NCBI RefSeq assembly: GCF_030815485.1 | Contig: NZ_JAUSWV010000002.1 | Location: 4,898,001-4,962,000 of the forward strand | Reading direction: 5' to 3' | Length of the DNA stretch: 64,000 bases | From: Streptomyces rishiriensis | GTDB lineage: Bacteria > Actinomycetota > Actinomycetes > Streptomycetales > Streptomycetaceae | In this document: piece after piece, positions 50,253 to 59,530 of the stretch | How the letters are laid out: every line of letters starts with the position of its first letter | Position numbering within the stretch: the stretch's first letter is position 1 | The notes under the pieces: model-generated | Databases searched by the model: none | Seen by the model: only the letters and a program-made list of their open reading frames with translations | What the model was told of the DNA's origin: nothing | Made by a program: the position numbers and the translations under genes

Positions 50253-51983
50253 ATGCAGCCGCTCGGAGCCGACGAACCCACGACCGTGGGGCCCTACCGG
50301 CTGCTCGGCCGCCTCGGCGCCGGCGGGATGGGCCGCGTCTACCTGGGCCGCAGCGCCGGCGGCCGCACGGTCGCCGTGAAGATCGTGCACCCGCACCTCG
50401 CGCTCGACGAGGAGTTCCGCGCCCGCTTCCGGCGCGAGGTCGAGGCCGCGCGGCGGGTCGGCGGCGCCTGGACCGCGCCGGTCCTGGACGCCGACCCGGA
50501 GGCGACGGTGCCGTGGGTCGCCACCGGCTTCGCGGCCGGCCCGTCACTGGCCGCGGCGGTCACCTCCGGCGGCGGACCGCTGCCCGAGCACTCCGTGCGG
50601 GTGCTGGGCGCGGGCCTGGCCGAGGCGCTGGGAGCCGTGCACGAACTGGGCCTCGTGCACCGGGACGTGAAGCCGTCCAACGTCCTGCTGACGGTGGACG
50701 GCCCGCTGCTCATCGACTTCGGCATCGCCCGGGCGACCGACGGCACGGCGTCGCTCACCTCGACCGGCGTCTCGGTCGGCTCGCCCGGCTACATGGCCCC
50801 CGAGCAGATCCTCGGCAAGGTCGCGTCCGGCGCGGCCGACGTCTTCTCCCTCGGCGCGGTGCTGGCGTACGCGGCGACCGGGCGGCCCCCGTTCCCCGGG
50901 GACTCCTCGGCCGCCCTTCTCTACAAGGTCGTCCACGAGCAGCCCGAACTGGGCGGGCCGGACGCCGGGCTGCGGGGCGGACTGCGGGCGGTGGTCGAGG
51001 CCTGCCTGGCCAAGGACCCGACCGCCCGGCCCGCCCCCGCCGAGGTGGCCCGGCGGCTCGCCCCGCAGGGCGCGGCCCGGCTGGTGGCGGGCGGCTGGCT
51101 GCCGGGTGCGCTGGTGGAGCAACTGGGGCGCAGCGCCGTACAGCTGCTGAACCTGGAGGGGACGGGGGCCGGTGCGGAACCGGTCGGGTCCGGGCCGGTG
51201 GGGTTCAGCAGTCCGGCGGTGATCCCGGGGAAGCCGGCGGTGTCGTTGGGGGAGTTCGGACCGCCGCCGGTGATGGGCGGCGGCGGCGCCACCCCGGCCT
51301 GGGCGCCGCGTCCTGCCGCCGAGCCCCGTTCCGTTCCCGAGCCGAGGGACGCCGAGCCCGCGGCCGCCGGCTCGGACCGGCCGGGCAAGGTCTCGGTCAC
51401 CGTGGCAGCCACCGCGACCCCGGGAGAGGGCGGGCGCGGGCGGCGGCTGAGCTGCACCGTCGCCCTGGCGGTCGCGGGGGCGATGGCCGCGGTCACGGTC
51501 GGGTCGGTGTTCCTGTTCCGCCTGCTGCCCGGCGACGACGAACACAACGACGCCTCCGACAGCGACTCCCACTCCTCGGCGCCCGCCGGCGGTTCGAGTT
51601 CCGCCCCGGCCGCCTCGCAGGCGCCCACCGCGCTCCCGGCCCGCTATGTCGGCACCTGGGAGGGCGAGGGCAGCGGTCTCGGCGGCACGCTGCCGATGGG
51701 CACCTTCCGGGTGACGGTCCGGCAGACGGACGTGGGTGGCAGGTTGGGAGAACTGCGGCAGACCGATGTGCTCGGCGGCAGCTGCGTCGACGTCCTGACG
51801 CTGAAGCAGGTGACGGAGAAGGAGGTCGTCGCCACCTCGGTCGGCGCCGAGAGCAATCACAGCGGCTGCAATCCCACGCCCCACACGATCCGGCTCACCC
51901 CGACCGGCGACGACCTGACGTACGCCTCCGACAGCGCGGCGGAGGGCAATCCGGTGGCGCGCATGTCGAAGGTCGCACAGTGA
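50253..51983 (+). CDS. Ser/Thr protein kinase with one membrane helix
   Basis: A 576-residue receptor-like kinase. Kinase motifs: GRLGAGGMGRVYLGRSAGG (P loop), VAVKIVHPHL (Lys), LVHRDVKPSNVLL (catalytic loop), LIDFGIARA (DFG) and GSPGYMAPEQILG (APE). A Pro/Ala-rich linker and a helix (TVALAVAGAMAAVTVGSVFL) lead to an extracytoplasmic domain of about 150 residues starting at a Ser-rich segment. That outer domain has Cys in GGSCVDVL and HSGCNP. The ligand and substrates are unknown. GGGGGAGAGG precedes ATG 50253. Confidence 0.94.
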   Translation: MQPLGADEPTTVGPYRLLGRLGAGGMGRVYLGRSAGGRTVAVKIVHPHLALDEEFRARFRREVEAARRVGGAWTAPVLDADPEATVPWVATGFAAGPSLAAAVTSGGGPLPEHSVRVLGAGLAEALGAVHELGLVHRDVKPSNVLLTVDGPLLIDFGIARATDGTASLTSTGVSVGSPGYMAPEQILGKVASGAADVFSLGAVLAYAATGRPPFPGDSSAALLYKVVHEQPELGGPDAGLRGGLRAVVEACLAKDPTARPAPAEVARRLAPQGAARLVAGGWLPGALVEQLGRSAVQLLNLEGTGAGAEPVGSGPVGFSSPAVIPGKPAVSLGEFGPPPVMGGGGATPAWAPRPAAEPRSVPEPRDAEPAAAGSDRPGKVSVTVAATATPGEGGRGRRLSCTVALAVAGAMAAVTVGSVFLFRLLPGDDEHNDASDSDSHSSAPAGGSSSAPAASQAPTALPARYVGTWEGEGSGLGGTLPMGTFRVTVRQTDVGGRLGELRQTDVLGGSCVDVLTLKQVTEKEVVATSVGAESNHSGCNPTPHTIRLTPTGDDLTYASDSAAEGNPVARMSKVAQ

Positions 51984-52585
51984 GCCGGTTCCGGGCCCGT
52001 GACGGCTGGGGTGTCGCCGGCGGCGTACTCCTTCTCGCGGCGGTCCTCGCCGTCCTGCTGTCCGCCATGGGCCTGTGGAGGTGGTTCGTCCGGGTGACGG
52101 CACCGGCGCTGGTGGCCCTGCCCGGCGGCGGATGGACGGCCGGCGCGTTGCTCGGGCTGCTGTCGGTGGCCGGCTGGATCGGCGGCGCCTGGTGCTCCGC
52201 CCCGGAACGGAACGGGCCCCGGCAACGGAACCAGGGCCAGGGCCCGGACCAGCACCGGGACCGCGGTTCTACGGGCCCGGCGCGGGTCGGGCTCGCGATC
52301 GGGGGAGCGGTCTGCTGGGCGGTGGCGTTCGGCGCGCCGATGTACGTCCTCGGCGCCCTGCCCGGCCGCAACTGCCGCTCCGGCAGCCCGATGTGCGCGT
52401 ACATCCCGGGCACGGGCAGCGCGTTCCTCTCCTACGCGGCCACGGCCGCACTGCTCGGCGGGCTGCGGTACCGCAGGCGCGTCACGGTGTCCGCGGCGCG
52501 CCGGGAGGAGGAGCGGGCCCGGATGAAAAGACTGCGCAAGAAGGGCAAGGGCAGGAGCAGGAGCAGGGCGGCGCGCTCTTCATGA
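51980..52585 (+). CDS. hypothetical membrane protein
   Basis: A 201-residue protein with four predicted helices (WGVAGGVLLLAAVLAVLLSA, then GALLGLLSVAGWIGGAW, VGLAIGGAVCWAVAFGAPMY and YAATAALLGGLRY) and a very basic C-terminal tail (RMKRLRKKGKGRSRSR). A loop holds two Cys (GRNCRSGSPMCAY). The GTG overlaps the kinase stop (GTGA), so it may be the kinase partner or a substrate. No family is recognised. Confidence 0.8.
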   Translation: MSRFRARDGWGVAGGVLLLAAVLAVLLSAMGLWRWFVRVTAPALVALPGGGWTAGALLGLLSVAGWIGGAWCSAPERNGPRQRNQGQGPDQHRDRGSTGPARVGLAIGGAVCWAVAFGAPMYVLGALPGRNCRSGSPMCAYIPGTGSAFLSYAATAALLGGLRYRRRVTVSAARREEERARMKRLRKKGKGRSRSRAARSS

Positions 52586-52616
52586 GGCCGCCCCGGGATC
52601 CCTGGGATCTCTGCCG

Positions 52617-53471
52617 ATGACCACACCTCCCGGCGACCTGGCGCTGATCACGTTCGCCGCGCTCTGGGGCGCCATGGCGGGCGCGCTGCTGCCCCGGGCC
52701 GTCCACCGGTTCTCCGTGCCGTGGGAGGAGCGGGACGGCGGCTGGCGGACGACCTGTCCGGGCGGGCACCCGATCCGGGGGTGGCTCGGGCGGGCGAGGT
52801 GTGCGCGGTGCGCCGAGCAGGCGCAGGCGCCGGAGCGCCCGGCCGACGCGAGCCCGGCAGGACCCGCCGCCCACGCAGCCTCCACCGCCTCGACAGCCTC
52901 CCCGGCCCCCACCGCCCCCACCGCTGCCTACGCGCCCGGCGCCTTCGCTCTTCCCCTGCTCACCGCCGTCGTCTGTGCCGCGCTCGCCGCCGCGACCGGT
53001 GTCCGGCCCGAACTCGCCGTCTGGCTGCTGCTCGCGCCGGCGGGGGTGCTGCTGGCCGCCGTCGACCTGCGGGTGCGCCGACTGCCCGATCCGCTCACTC
53101 TCCCGCTCGCGGCCGCCACCCTCGTCCTGCTGGGCCCGGCCGCGCTGCTGCCCGAGCACGCCGGCGACTGGACGACGGCCCTGCTGGGCGCGCTCGCCCT
53201 CGGCGCCGGATATCTCGTCCTGCATCTCGTCAACCCCGGCGGCATGGCCTACGGCGATGTGAAGCTGGCGCTCTCGGTGGGCGCCGTCCTCGGCTGGTAC
53301 GGCTGGGCGACGGTCATGCTGGGCACGTTCGCCGCGTTCCTGCTCGGGGCGCTGTACGGCGGTGCGCTGGCCGTCGTGGGGCGGGCCGGACGCGGGACGA
53401 TGATCGCCTTCGGTCCCTTCATGCTCGCCGGGGCCTTCGCCGGGCTGCTGGTCGGTGCGTACGCGGCCTGA
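52617..53471 (+). CDS. prepilin peptidase, A24 family
   Basis: A 284-residue membrane aspartate protease. The two catalytic Asp are in LLAAVDLRVRRLPDPLT and GMAYGDVKLALSVGAVLG (GxGD-like), and FGPFMLAGAF closes the domain. The N-terminal part contains a Cys pair (ARCARCAEQ) like the zinc-binding N-terminal domain of TadV/PilD methylating forms, but shortened, followed by an Ala/Pro/Thr linker. It cleaves type IV pilin-like leaders; no Tad/Flp pilus genes are nearby, so its substrates lie elsewhere. Confidence 0.9.
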   Translation: MTTPPGDLALITFAALWGAMAGALLPRAVHRFSVPWEERDGGWRTTCPGGHPIRGWLGRARCARCAEQAQAPERPADASPAGPAAHAASTASTASPAPTAPTAAYAPGAFALPLLTAVVCAALAAATGVRPELAVWLLLAPAGVLLAAVDLRVRRLPDPLTLPLAAATLVLLGPAALLPEHAGDWTTALLGALALGAGYLVLHLVNPGGMAYGDVKLALSVGAVLGWYGWATVMLGTFAAFLLGALYGGALAVVGRAGRGTMIAFGPFMLAGAFAGLLVGAYAA

Positions 53472-53543
53472 CGTCCGGGTGCCGGGACCGCTGGCGTAGG
53501 CTGGCCCGGTCCGCCCACAACCCTTGACGAAAGGGACGCTCCG

Positions 53544-54743
53544 GTGCCCGAGAAGGCCGACCTCCAGTCTGTGCTCGACCGTGCCGCGGACGGCGGGCGG
53601 ATCACCCCGGAAGAGGCACTCGACCTCTACCGTGACGCCCCCCTGCACGCGCTCGGCGCCGCCGCCGACGCCGTACGCCGCCGGATGTACGCGGGCACCG
53701 AGCACATCGCCACGTACATCATCGAGCGGAACATCAACTACACGAACGTCTGCGTCACGGCGTGCAAGTTCTGTGCCTTCTACGCGGCCCCCAAGGACAC
53801 CGCCAAGGGCTGGACGCGCGACCTCGACGACATCCTGCGGCGGTGCGCCGAGACCGTCGAGCTCGGCGGCACGCAGATCATGTTCCAGGGCGGGCACCAC
53901 CCGGACTACGGCGTGGAGTACTACGAGAAGCACTTCGCCGCCATCAAGGAGGCGTACCCGCAGCTGGTGATCCACTCGCTGGGGGCGTCCGAGGTCGAGC
54001 ACATGGCGCGCATCTCGAAGGTGTCGGTCGAGGAGGCCATCACCCGGATCCACGCCGCCGGCCTCGACTCCTTCGCCGGCGCCGGCGCCGAGTTGCTCCC
54101 CGCCCGTCCCCGCAAGGCCATCGCCCCGCTCAAGGAGTCCGGCGAGCGGTGGCTGGAGATCATGGAGACCGCGCACGGGCTGGGCGTCGAGTCGACGTCC
54201 ACCATGCTGATGGGCACCGGCGAGACCAACGCCGAGCGCATCGAGCACCTGCGGATGATCCGTGACGTGCAGGACCGGACAGGCGGCTTCCGGGCCTTCA
54301 TCCCGTACACGTACCAGCCCGAGAACAACCACCTGAAGGGCCGCACCCAGGCGACCCTCTTCGAGTACCTGCGGATGATCGCGATCGCCCGGCTGTTCTT
54401 CGACAACGTCCGGCACATCCAGGGCTCGTGGCTGACGACGGGCAAGGAGGTCGGCCAACTCTCCCTGCACTACGGGGCGGACGACCTGGGCTCGATCATG
54501 CTGGAGGAGAACGTCGTCTCCTCCGCCGGTGCCAAGCACCGCTCCAACCGCCTCGAGATCATCGACCTGATCCGCAAGGCGGGCCGCGTCCCGGCCCAGC
54601 GCGCGACGACGTACGAGCATCTGCTCGTGCACGACGACCCGGCGAACGACCCCGTGGACGAGCGGGTCATGTCGCACATCTCGTCGACCGCGATCGCCGG
54701 CGGCACCGCCCACCCCGAGCTGAAGCTCCTCGCGTCCAACTAG
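53544..54743 (+). CDS. mqnC: cyclic dehypoxanthinyl futalosine synthase
   Basis: A 399-residue radical SAM enzyme. The cluster motif is CVTACKFCAFYAAPKD; TQIMFQGGHHPDYGVEYYEK and FIPYTYQPENNHLKGRTQAT are MqnC/CofH-type motifs. It converts dehypoxanthinyl futalosine to its cyclic form, two steps after MqnE. The GTG at 53544 is preceded by AAAGGGA, and a TAGGCT -10 box lies near 53496. The small amidohydrolase-like gene follows 7 nt downstream. Confidence 0.96.
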   Translation: MPEKADLQSVLDRAADGGRITPEEALDLYRDAPLHALGAAADAVRRRMYAGTEHIATYIIERNINYTNVCVTACKFCAFYAAPKDTAKGWTRDLDDILRRCAETVELGGTQIMFQGGHHPDYGVEYYEKHFAAIKEAYPQLVIHSLGASEVEHMARISKVSVEEAITRIHAAGLDSFAGAGAELLPARPRKAIAPLKESGERWLEIMETAHGLGVESTSTMLMGTGETNAERIEHLRMIRDVQDRTGGFRAFIPYTYQPENNHLKGRTQATLFEYLRMIAIARLFFDNVRHIQGSWLTTGKEVGQLSLHYGADDLGSIMLEENVVSSAGAKHRSNRLEIIDLIRKAGRVPAQRATTYEHLLVHDDPANDPVDERVMSHISSTAIAGGTAHPELKLLASN

Positions 54744-54750
54744 GGCCCTC

Positions 54751-55359
54751 TTGCTGACGATTCACGCCGACTCCAGGGGCCGCGCTCTCGCCGTCGAGGG
54801 TGCCCGGATCGCCGAGGCGGGGCCGCTGGAGCAGCTCGTCGACGCGTATCCGTCGGCGCGGTTGCGCCGGTGGCCCGGCATCCTGACGCCCGGTCTGATC
54901 AACCCGCACGGCACGGAGTTGCTGGAGGGGGCCTATCACCCGGACCCCCGCGAGGCCGACGCGCTGGGCACCGAGCCGCTGACCGGGGACGCGCTCGAGG
55001 CGCTGGCCCCGGACGACGCCCGCTGGGGGGCGAGCGCCCGGCGCGGGGTGCAGCGCATGCTGGCCCACGGCACGGTCGCGGTGGCCTGCGAGGAACTGCG
55101 CCGACGTGCGGTGCGGGACGCCGTGGCCCGGTCCGGCCTGGCGCTCGTGGGCCGGACCGGGCCGGACCCCGGCGGGGTGCCCTCGCTGGATCCGTACGCC
55201 TGCGGCCTTCCGGTGGAGTTCGCCCCGCCCAGGGAGCGGGGCTCCGCCGCCCGCTTCGCCGTCTTCGACGTGCCCGACGAGGCGGCCCTGCGGAACCGGG
55301 GCGCGGCGACCTGTGTGGCCACGGTGATCGAGGGCCGCCTCCTGTTCCGACGCCGCTGA
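54751..55359 (+). CDS. imidazolonepropionase-like protein lacking the metal site
   Basis: A 202-residue protein. The N-terminus looks like an amidohydrolase of the imidazolonepropionase type (IHADSRGRALAVEGARIAEA, then WPGILTPGLINPHGTELLEG), but the HxH that binds zinc in PGxxNxHxH is here NPHGT, and the long TIM barrel is missing; the end (VATVIEGRLLFRRR) is the small beta-sandwich. So it is a catalytically reduced relative. The start is a TTG at 54751, 7 nt after the mqnC stop, so it is part of the mqnC transcript. A structural or regulatory role in menaquinone synthesis is speculative. Confidence 0.75.
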   Translation: MLTIHADSRGRALAVEGARIAEAGPLEQLVDAYPSARLRRWPGILTPGLINPHGTELLEGAYHPDPREADALGTEPLTGDALEALAPDDARWGASARRGVQRMLAHGTVAVACEELRRRAVRDAVARSGLALVGRTGPDPGGVPSLDPYACGLPVEFAPPRERGSAARFAVFDVPDEAALRNRGAATCVATVIEGRLLFRRR

Positions 55360-55406
55360 GAGCGCCGACGAACCGGCGGCCGGCGTACGACCGACCTTTG
55401 CGGGTC

Positions 55407-56447
55407 CTACTGCGAGAACGCCTCGGCGAACGCTCCCGCGCTCTGCGCGACCCCACTGCAATTGGTCAACGCGTCGTCCGTGGCGGAGCCGTCCTCGCAC
55501 TGCCGGTCGCGGAACGTCGACCACATGGACACCCAGGAGATGCCCTTCTCCTCGGCGAACGCCCGTACCTCCGCGGCGTCCGCGAGCGTGAACGTCTCGC
55601 CGGCCACGTCGTTGGTGCCGATCATCGAGGTGAGCGCCATCCCCTTCCAGGCCCCGGCGTCGGTCGTCCCGAAGATCTTCTTGAGCTGCGCCTGCGCGGC
55701 CGTCGCCGAGGTGACCGCGTATCCGCCCATGTCCCCGGCGTACGACTCGCCGTAGTTCATCGTCATGAGGTTGACGGTGGAGACCTGGACGTCGTACTTG
55801 TTCGCGGACGTCAGCAGCGCCAGGCCGTCCGCGTCCAGCCCGGAGGGCATCACCGGCAGGGTGAAGGACACCTCGAGGTCCGGGCGTTCCTCCTGGAGCG
55901 CCGCGATCGCCTGGGAACGCAGGGCGACCGAGTCGGAGTCGGTCAGTTCGTCGCCCTCGATGTCGAAGTCCGCCTGGGTGGACCCGGCCGCGTCGAGCGC
56001 CTCGCCGTACGCCTCCGTGAGCTCGGACACGCTGTCGCAGGTGGCCGCGAGCTCCTTGCCGGAGGCCCCGCCGAAGGAGACGCGTGCCGTGGCGCCCGAT
56101 TCGGTCAGCGCCGAGATGCGGGACTTCACGGCCGAGTCGCCGATGGCGTTCGTACCGTTCCAGTTCGGCGTACAGCCGCTGCCGGTGGAGATGACGAACG
56201 CCAGGTTGTACGTCGTCGGCGACCCGGCCGAGTCGTTGTCGTCGGCCTCCACCGCGCTCACGTAGGGCGCGTAGGAGGTGCCGGTACTCGATGACGTGGC
56301 ACTGGTCGATGGTGAGGGACTGCTCGCCTGTTCGCTCTCCGCGGGTGCTGCCGCGTCCGACGTGCCGTCGGACCCCGCGGAGCATCCTGTAACGGCCAGG
56401 GCAAACAGACAGGTGGCCCCGGCCATCGGCATCAGGAAACTCCTCAT
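55407..56447 (-). CDS. GH18-like chitinase lipoprotein
   Basis: A 346-residue protein. A lipoprotein signal peptide (MRSFLMPMAGATCLFALAVT, lipidated Cys in VTGCSAG) precedes a Ser/Thr-rich linker and a glycoside hydrolase 18 TIM barrel: ARVSFGGASGKELAATC, catalytic strand STQADFDIEGDEL (DxDxE-like), VSTVNLMTMNYGESYAGDMG and GISWVSMWSTFRD. It would hydrolyse or bind chitin-like polymers at the cell surface. ATG 56447 begins the signal peptide. It is divergent from the surface-polysaccharide cluster, possibly acting on the same polymer. Confidence 0.85.
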   Translation of the reverse strand: MRSFLMPMAGATCLFALAVTGCSAGSDGTSDAAAPAESEQASSPSPSTSATSSSTGTSYAPYVSAVEADDNDSAGSPTTYNLAFVISTGSGCTPNWNGTNAIGDSAVKSRISALTESGATARVSFGGASGKELAATCDSVSELTEAYGEALDAAGSTQADFDIEGDELTDSDSVALRSQAIAALQEERPDLEVSFTLPVMPSGLDADGLALLTSANKYDVQVSTVNLMTMNYGESYAGDMGGYAVTSATAAQAQLKKIFGTTDAGAWKGMALTSMIGTNDVAGETFTLADAAEVRAFAEEKGISWVSMWSTFRDRQCEDGSATDDALTNCSGVAQSAGAFAEAFSQ

Positions 56448-56754
56448 TGCGCATGCACCCGCTCTCGTGATTTCTGTCTCAGCATGGAAACAAAGCTCGT
56501 TTCCCGAATGGGAATGTCTCACAAGTGGGCGGTTCGCGCGGGAACAGTGAACACATAGACACTTCCTGGAAATAAGCGCGCAAAAGGTGATAAGCATCCG
56601 CCCAAAAGGGATAATCAACCCTCCCATGAGGGGCAGGTGTCGCGCAGGACATTCGGGGATCTCTCAGGGAAGAGACAGGTTCACGTGTTTCTCATGGGTC
56701 GCTCACAAGCGGCGCAGAGTTTGCGCCACATAAAGGCTCTCTAATATCCGTGGA
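56448..56754. promoter_or_regulatory. AT-enriched divergent control region
   Basis: This 307-nt gap is visibly richer in A/T than its surroundings. It holds two inverted repeats: TTCCC-GAAT-GGGAA (56501-56514) and GGCGCA-GAGTT-TGCGCC (56711-56727). The second lies just before CTCTAATAT, a likely -10 area for the polysaccharide cluster starting at 56755. No gene is seen. Confidence 0.5.
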
Positions 56755-57165
56755 ATGCAATCCGAGCCTGCCATCGAAAGCCGTGCCGCCGCTCGCGGCA
56801 GCCGTCGCAGCCGCAAACGTGACGACGCCTCCGCCGAGGGGCCCGTATTCGTTGACAACTCCGGACGCAGGTCCAAGCTGCTGCGCCGGATCGGTCTCCT
56901 CATGGGGGTCGGCTGTCTTGTGTACGCCGTCGTCCTCGGCGCCGCCTTCATGGGCTGGGGCACCTCCCTGGCCCCGTCCTCCCTGCTGCCGTTCGGCAAC
57001 GGAGGCCCGCGCGGTTCCCAGAACTCCGGCCCCGGCGGCTACCAGCCGCAGGGCGGTGTCGGCACCCCGCCCTCGAGGCCCACCGGCACTCCGCCCTCGG
57101 GCGTCGCCACCGGCGAGCCGCCGAGCTCCACCCCGACCGCGACCGCCTCCGCGACCGCCAACTGA
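56755..57165 (+). CDS. small membrane protein of a surface-polysaccharide cluster
   Basis: A 136-residue protein: a basic cytoplasmic N-terminus (ARGSRRSRKRDDAS), one helix (LLRRIGLLMGVGCLVYAVVL) and a Gly/Pro/Thr-rich extracytoplasmic tail with repeats PPSRPTGTPPSG. It lies 19 nt before the deacetylase-glycosyltransferase gene, like the small MatA-type protein before MatB. The match is by position and topology only. Confidence 0.75.
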   Translation: MQSEPAIESRAAARGSRRSRKRDDASAEGPVFVDNSGRRSKLLRRIGLLMGVGCLVYAVVLGAAFMGWGTSLAPSSLLPFGNGGPRGSQNSGPGGYQPQGGVGTPPSRPTGTPPSGVATGEPPSSTPTATASATAN

Positions 57166-57184
57166 CCGGAGCCCAGCCACTCCC

Positions 57185-59530
57185 ATGACGACCACTTCCT
57201 CTCGCGGCCGCCGTCGTGCCCCGACCCGCATGGAGCGGGCGGCGGGCAAGGCCGCGGCGCTTCAGAAACCGCGCGTCATCCTCGCCCTGCTGCTTCTGCT
57301 CGCGCTCACCAGCGTGATGCTCCTGGACGGCTATCTGCGCGCCGAGGTCGGCGGCGACCAGCGCGTGCGCACCGGGGCCAGCGCCGGCAAGGTGCCCGAC
57401 GAGGTCCTCGACGGCGGTCCCATCCTGACCTTCCAGGGCGGCCAGGCCACCACCGTGTCGGTGCCGGACAAGACGATCGCGCTGACCTTCGACGACGGTC
57501 CGAACCCGACCTGGACGCCCCAGGTGCTGAAGATCCTCGAGGAGTACGACGTGCCCGGCACGTTCTTCCTGGTGGGGTCGATGGTCTCGCGCTACCCGGA
57601 CATCGTGAAGGACATGGTCGAGGAGGGCAACGAGGTGGGTATCCACACCTTCACCCACGTCGACCTCTCCTACCAGTCCGACGCCCGCGTCGACCGTGAG
57701 ATGGAGCAGACCCAGCTCGCGCTCGCGGGCGCGGCCGGCATCACGACGACGCTCTTCCGCGCCCCGTACTCCTCCGAGACGGACGCCATCGACAACTACA
57801 GCTGGCCCATCTACGAGAAGCTGGGCGAGGACGGTTACACCAGCGTCTTCGTCGACACCGACAGCGACGACTGGAAGAAGCCGGGCGTCTCGAAGATCAT
57901 CAAGTGGGCCACGCCGGAGGACGGCAAGGGCGCGTCGGTGCTCTTCCACGACGCGGGTGGCGAGCGTTCGCAGACGATCAAGGCGCTGCCGACCTACATC
58001 AAGAAGATGAAGGCCGCGGGCTACTCCTTCACCACCATCAGCGGTGTCATGCAGGAGCAGAACGCCGCGGCCCGGGAGGCCTCCGGCACGGGTCAGCAGC
58101 AGGCCGCGGGCGCGGCGACGGCGACCCAGGGGACGACGGGAACCGAGGGCGCGACGGCGACCGGCGAGCAGCCCGGCAACGTGCCCGACGGCGAAGGCGG
58201 CACCGGCGGCACCGTCAACCGTCTCCAGGCGGCCCACCGCGAGGCCACCGGCGTGACGCTCTACGAGGGCAAGGCCCTCATCGCGGCGGTCACCCTCGCC
58301 GAGTGGACCGTCCCGACCCTGTCGGTGGGGCTGATGATCGTCGGCGTGGCGGTCATGGGCCGGTTCGGGATGATGCTGATCCTGGCCCGCCGGCACTACA
58401 GAAAGCGCAACAAGCGCCGCTTCAGCTGGGGACCGACGGTCACCCGGCCGGTCAGCGTGATCGTCCCGGCGTACAACGAGAAGGAGTGCATCGCCAACAC
58501 CCTGAAGTCACTGGCGAAGAGCACCCATCCGATCGAGGTCATCGTCGTGGACGACGGTTCGACGGACAACACGTCCGAGATCTCGCGCGAGGCGGCGAGG
58601 GCCCTCGGCATGACGAACGTCCGCGTCATCCGGCAGGAGAACGCGGGCAAGCCGGCCGCTCTCAACAACGGTGTCCGCAGCGCCAGTTACGACATCGTCG
58701 TGATGATGGACGGCGACACGGTCTTCGAGCCGGACGCCGTGCACCAGCTCGTGCAGCCCTTCGCCGACCCGAAGGTCGGCGCGGTCGCCGGCAACGCCAA
58801 GGTCGGCAACCGCGACACGATCATCGGCGCCTGGCAGCACATCGAGTACGTGATGGGCTTCAACCTCGACCGCCGCATGTACGACCTGCTGCGCTGCATG
58901 CCGACCATCCCCGGCGCGATCGGCGCGTTCCGCCGCGAGGCCGTGCTCGAGGTCGGCGGCATGAGCGAGGACACCCTCGCCGAGGACACCGACATCACCA
59001 TCGCCATGCACCGCGGGGGCTGGCAGGTCGTCTACCAGGAGCACGCCAAGGCCTGGACGGAGGCGCCCGGCTCCCTGAAGCAGCTGTGGTCCCAGCGCTA
59101 CCGCTGGTCCTACGGCACGATGCAGGCACTGTGGAAGCACCGCAAGTCCCTGACGGACAAGGGGCCTTCGGGCCGCTTCGGCCGGGTGGGCATGCCGCTC
59201 GTGGTCCTCTTCCAGATCATCACGCCGGTCTTCGCCCCGCTCATCGACGTGTTCACCATCTACTCGATGATCTTCGTCGACTTCCAGGCCGCCCTGCTGG
59301 CCTGGCTGGCGGTGCTCGGCGTCCAGCTGGGCTGCGCGGCCTACGCGTTCCGTCTGGACCGGGAGAAGTACCGCTACCTGCTCATGATGCCGCTGCAGCA
59401 ACTGGCCTATCGCCAGATGATGTACCTCGTCCTCATCCACTCCTGCATCACCGCCCTCACCGGCGGCCGCCTGCGCTGGCAGAAGCTGAAGCGCACCGGC
59501 GAGGTCGGCACCCCCGCCGGGGTCAGCTGA
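57185..59530 (+). CDS. bifunctional polysaccharide deacetylase/family 2 glycosyltransferase
   Basis: A 781-residue membrane protein. After one helix (VILALLLLLALTSVMLLDGY) comes an extracytoplasmic NodB domain (TFDDGPNPTW at 101-110, metal HxxxH in GIHTFTHVD at 154-158, LFHDAGGER). A Gly/Thr/Ala-rich linker and a helix lead to a cytoplasmic processive GT2 domain (VDDGSTDNT, MDGDTVFEPD, EDTDIT and QRYRWSYG) and C-terminal helices. It would polymerise a hexosamine-type polymer and deacetylate it outside. The same fusion occurs in Streptomyces MatB, which makes the PNAG-like glue of mycelial pellets; identity with MatB is inference. The acyltransferase gene starts in its stop codon. Confidence 0.93.
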   Translation: MTTTSSRGRRRAPTRMERAAGKAAALQKPRVILALLLLLALTSVMLLDGYLRAEVGGDQRVRTGASAGKVPDEVLDGGPILTFQGGQATTVSVPDKTIALTFDDGPNPTWTPQVLKILEEYDVPGTFFLVGSMVSRYPDIVKDMVEEGNEVGIHTFTHVDLSYQSDARVDREMEQTQLALAGAAGITTTLFRAPYSSETDAIDNYSWPIYEKLGEDGYTSVFVDTDSDDWKKPGVSKIIKWATPEDGKGASVLFHDAGGERSQTIKALPTYIKKMKAAGYSFTTISGVMQEQNAAAREASGTGQQQAAGAATATQGTTGTEGATATGEQPGNVPDGEGGTGGTVNRLQAAHREATGVTLYEGKALIAAVTLAEWTVPTLSVGLMIVGVAVMGRFGMMLILARRHYRKRNKRRFSWGPTVTRPVSVIVPAYNEKECIANTLKSLAKSTHPIEVIVVDDGSTDNTSEISREAARALGMTNVRVIRQENAGKPAALNNGVRSASYDIVVMMDGDTVFEPDAVHQLVQPFADPKVGAVAGNAKVGNRDTIIGAWQHIEYVMGFNLDRRMYDLLRCMPTIPGAIGAFRREAVLEVGGMSEDTLAEDTDITIAMHRGGWQVVYQEHAKAWTEAPGSLKQLWSQRYRWSYGTMQALWKHRKSLTDKGPSGRFGRVGMPLVVLFQIITPVFAPLIDVFTIYSMIFVDFQAALLAWLAVLGVQLGCAAYAFRLDREKYRYLLMMPLQQLAYRQMMYLVLIHSCITALTGGRLRWQKLKRTGEVGTPAGVS

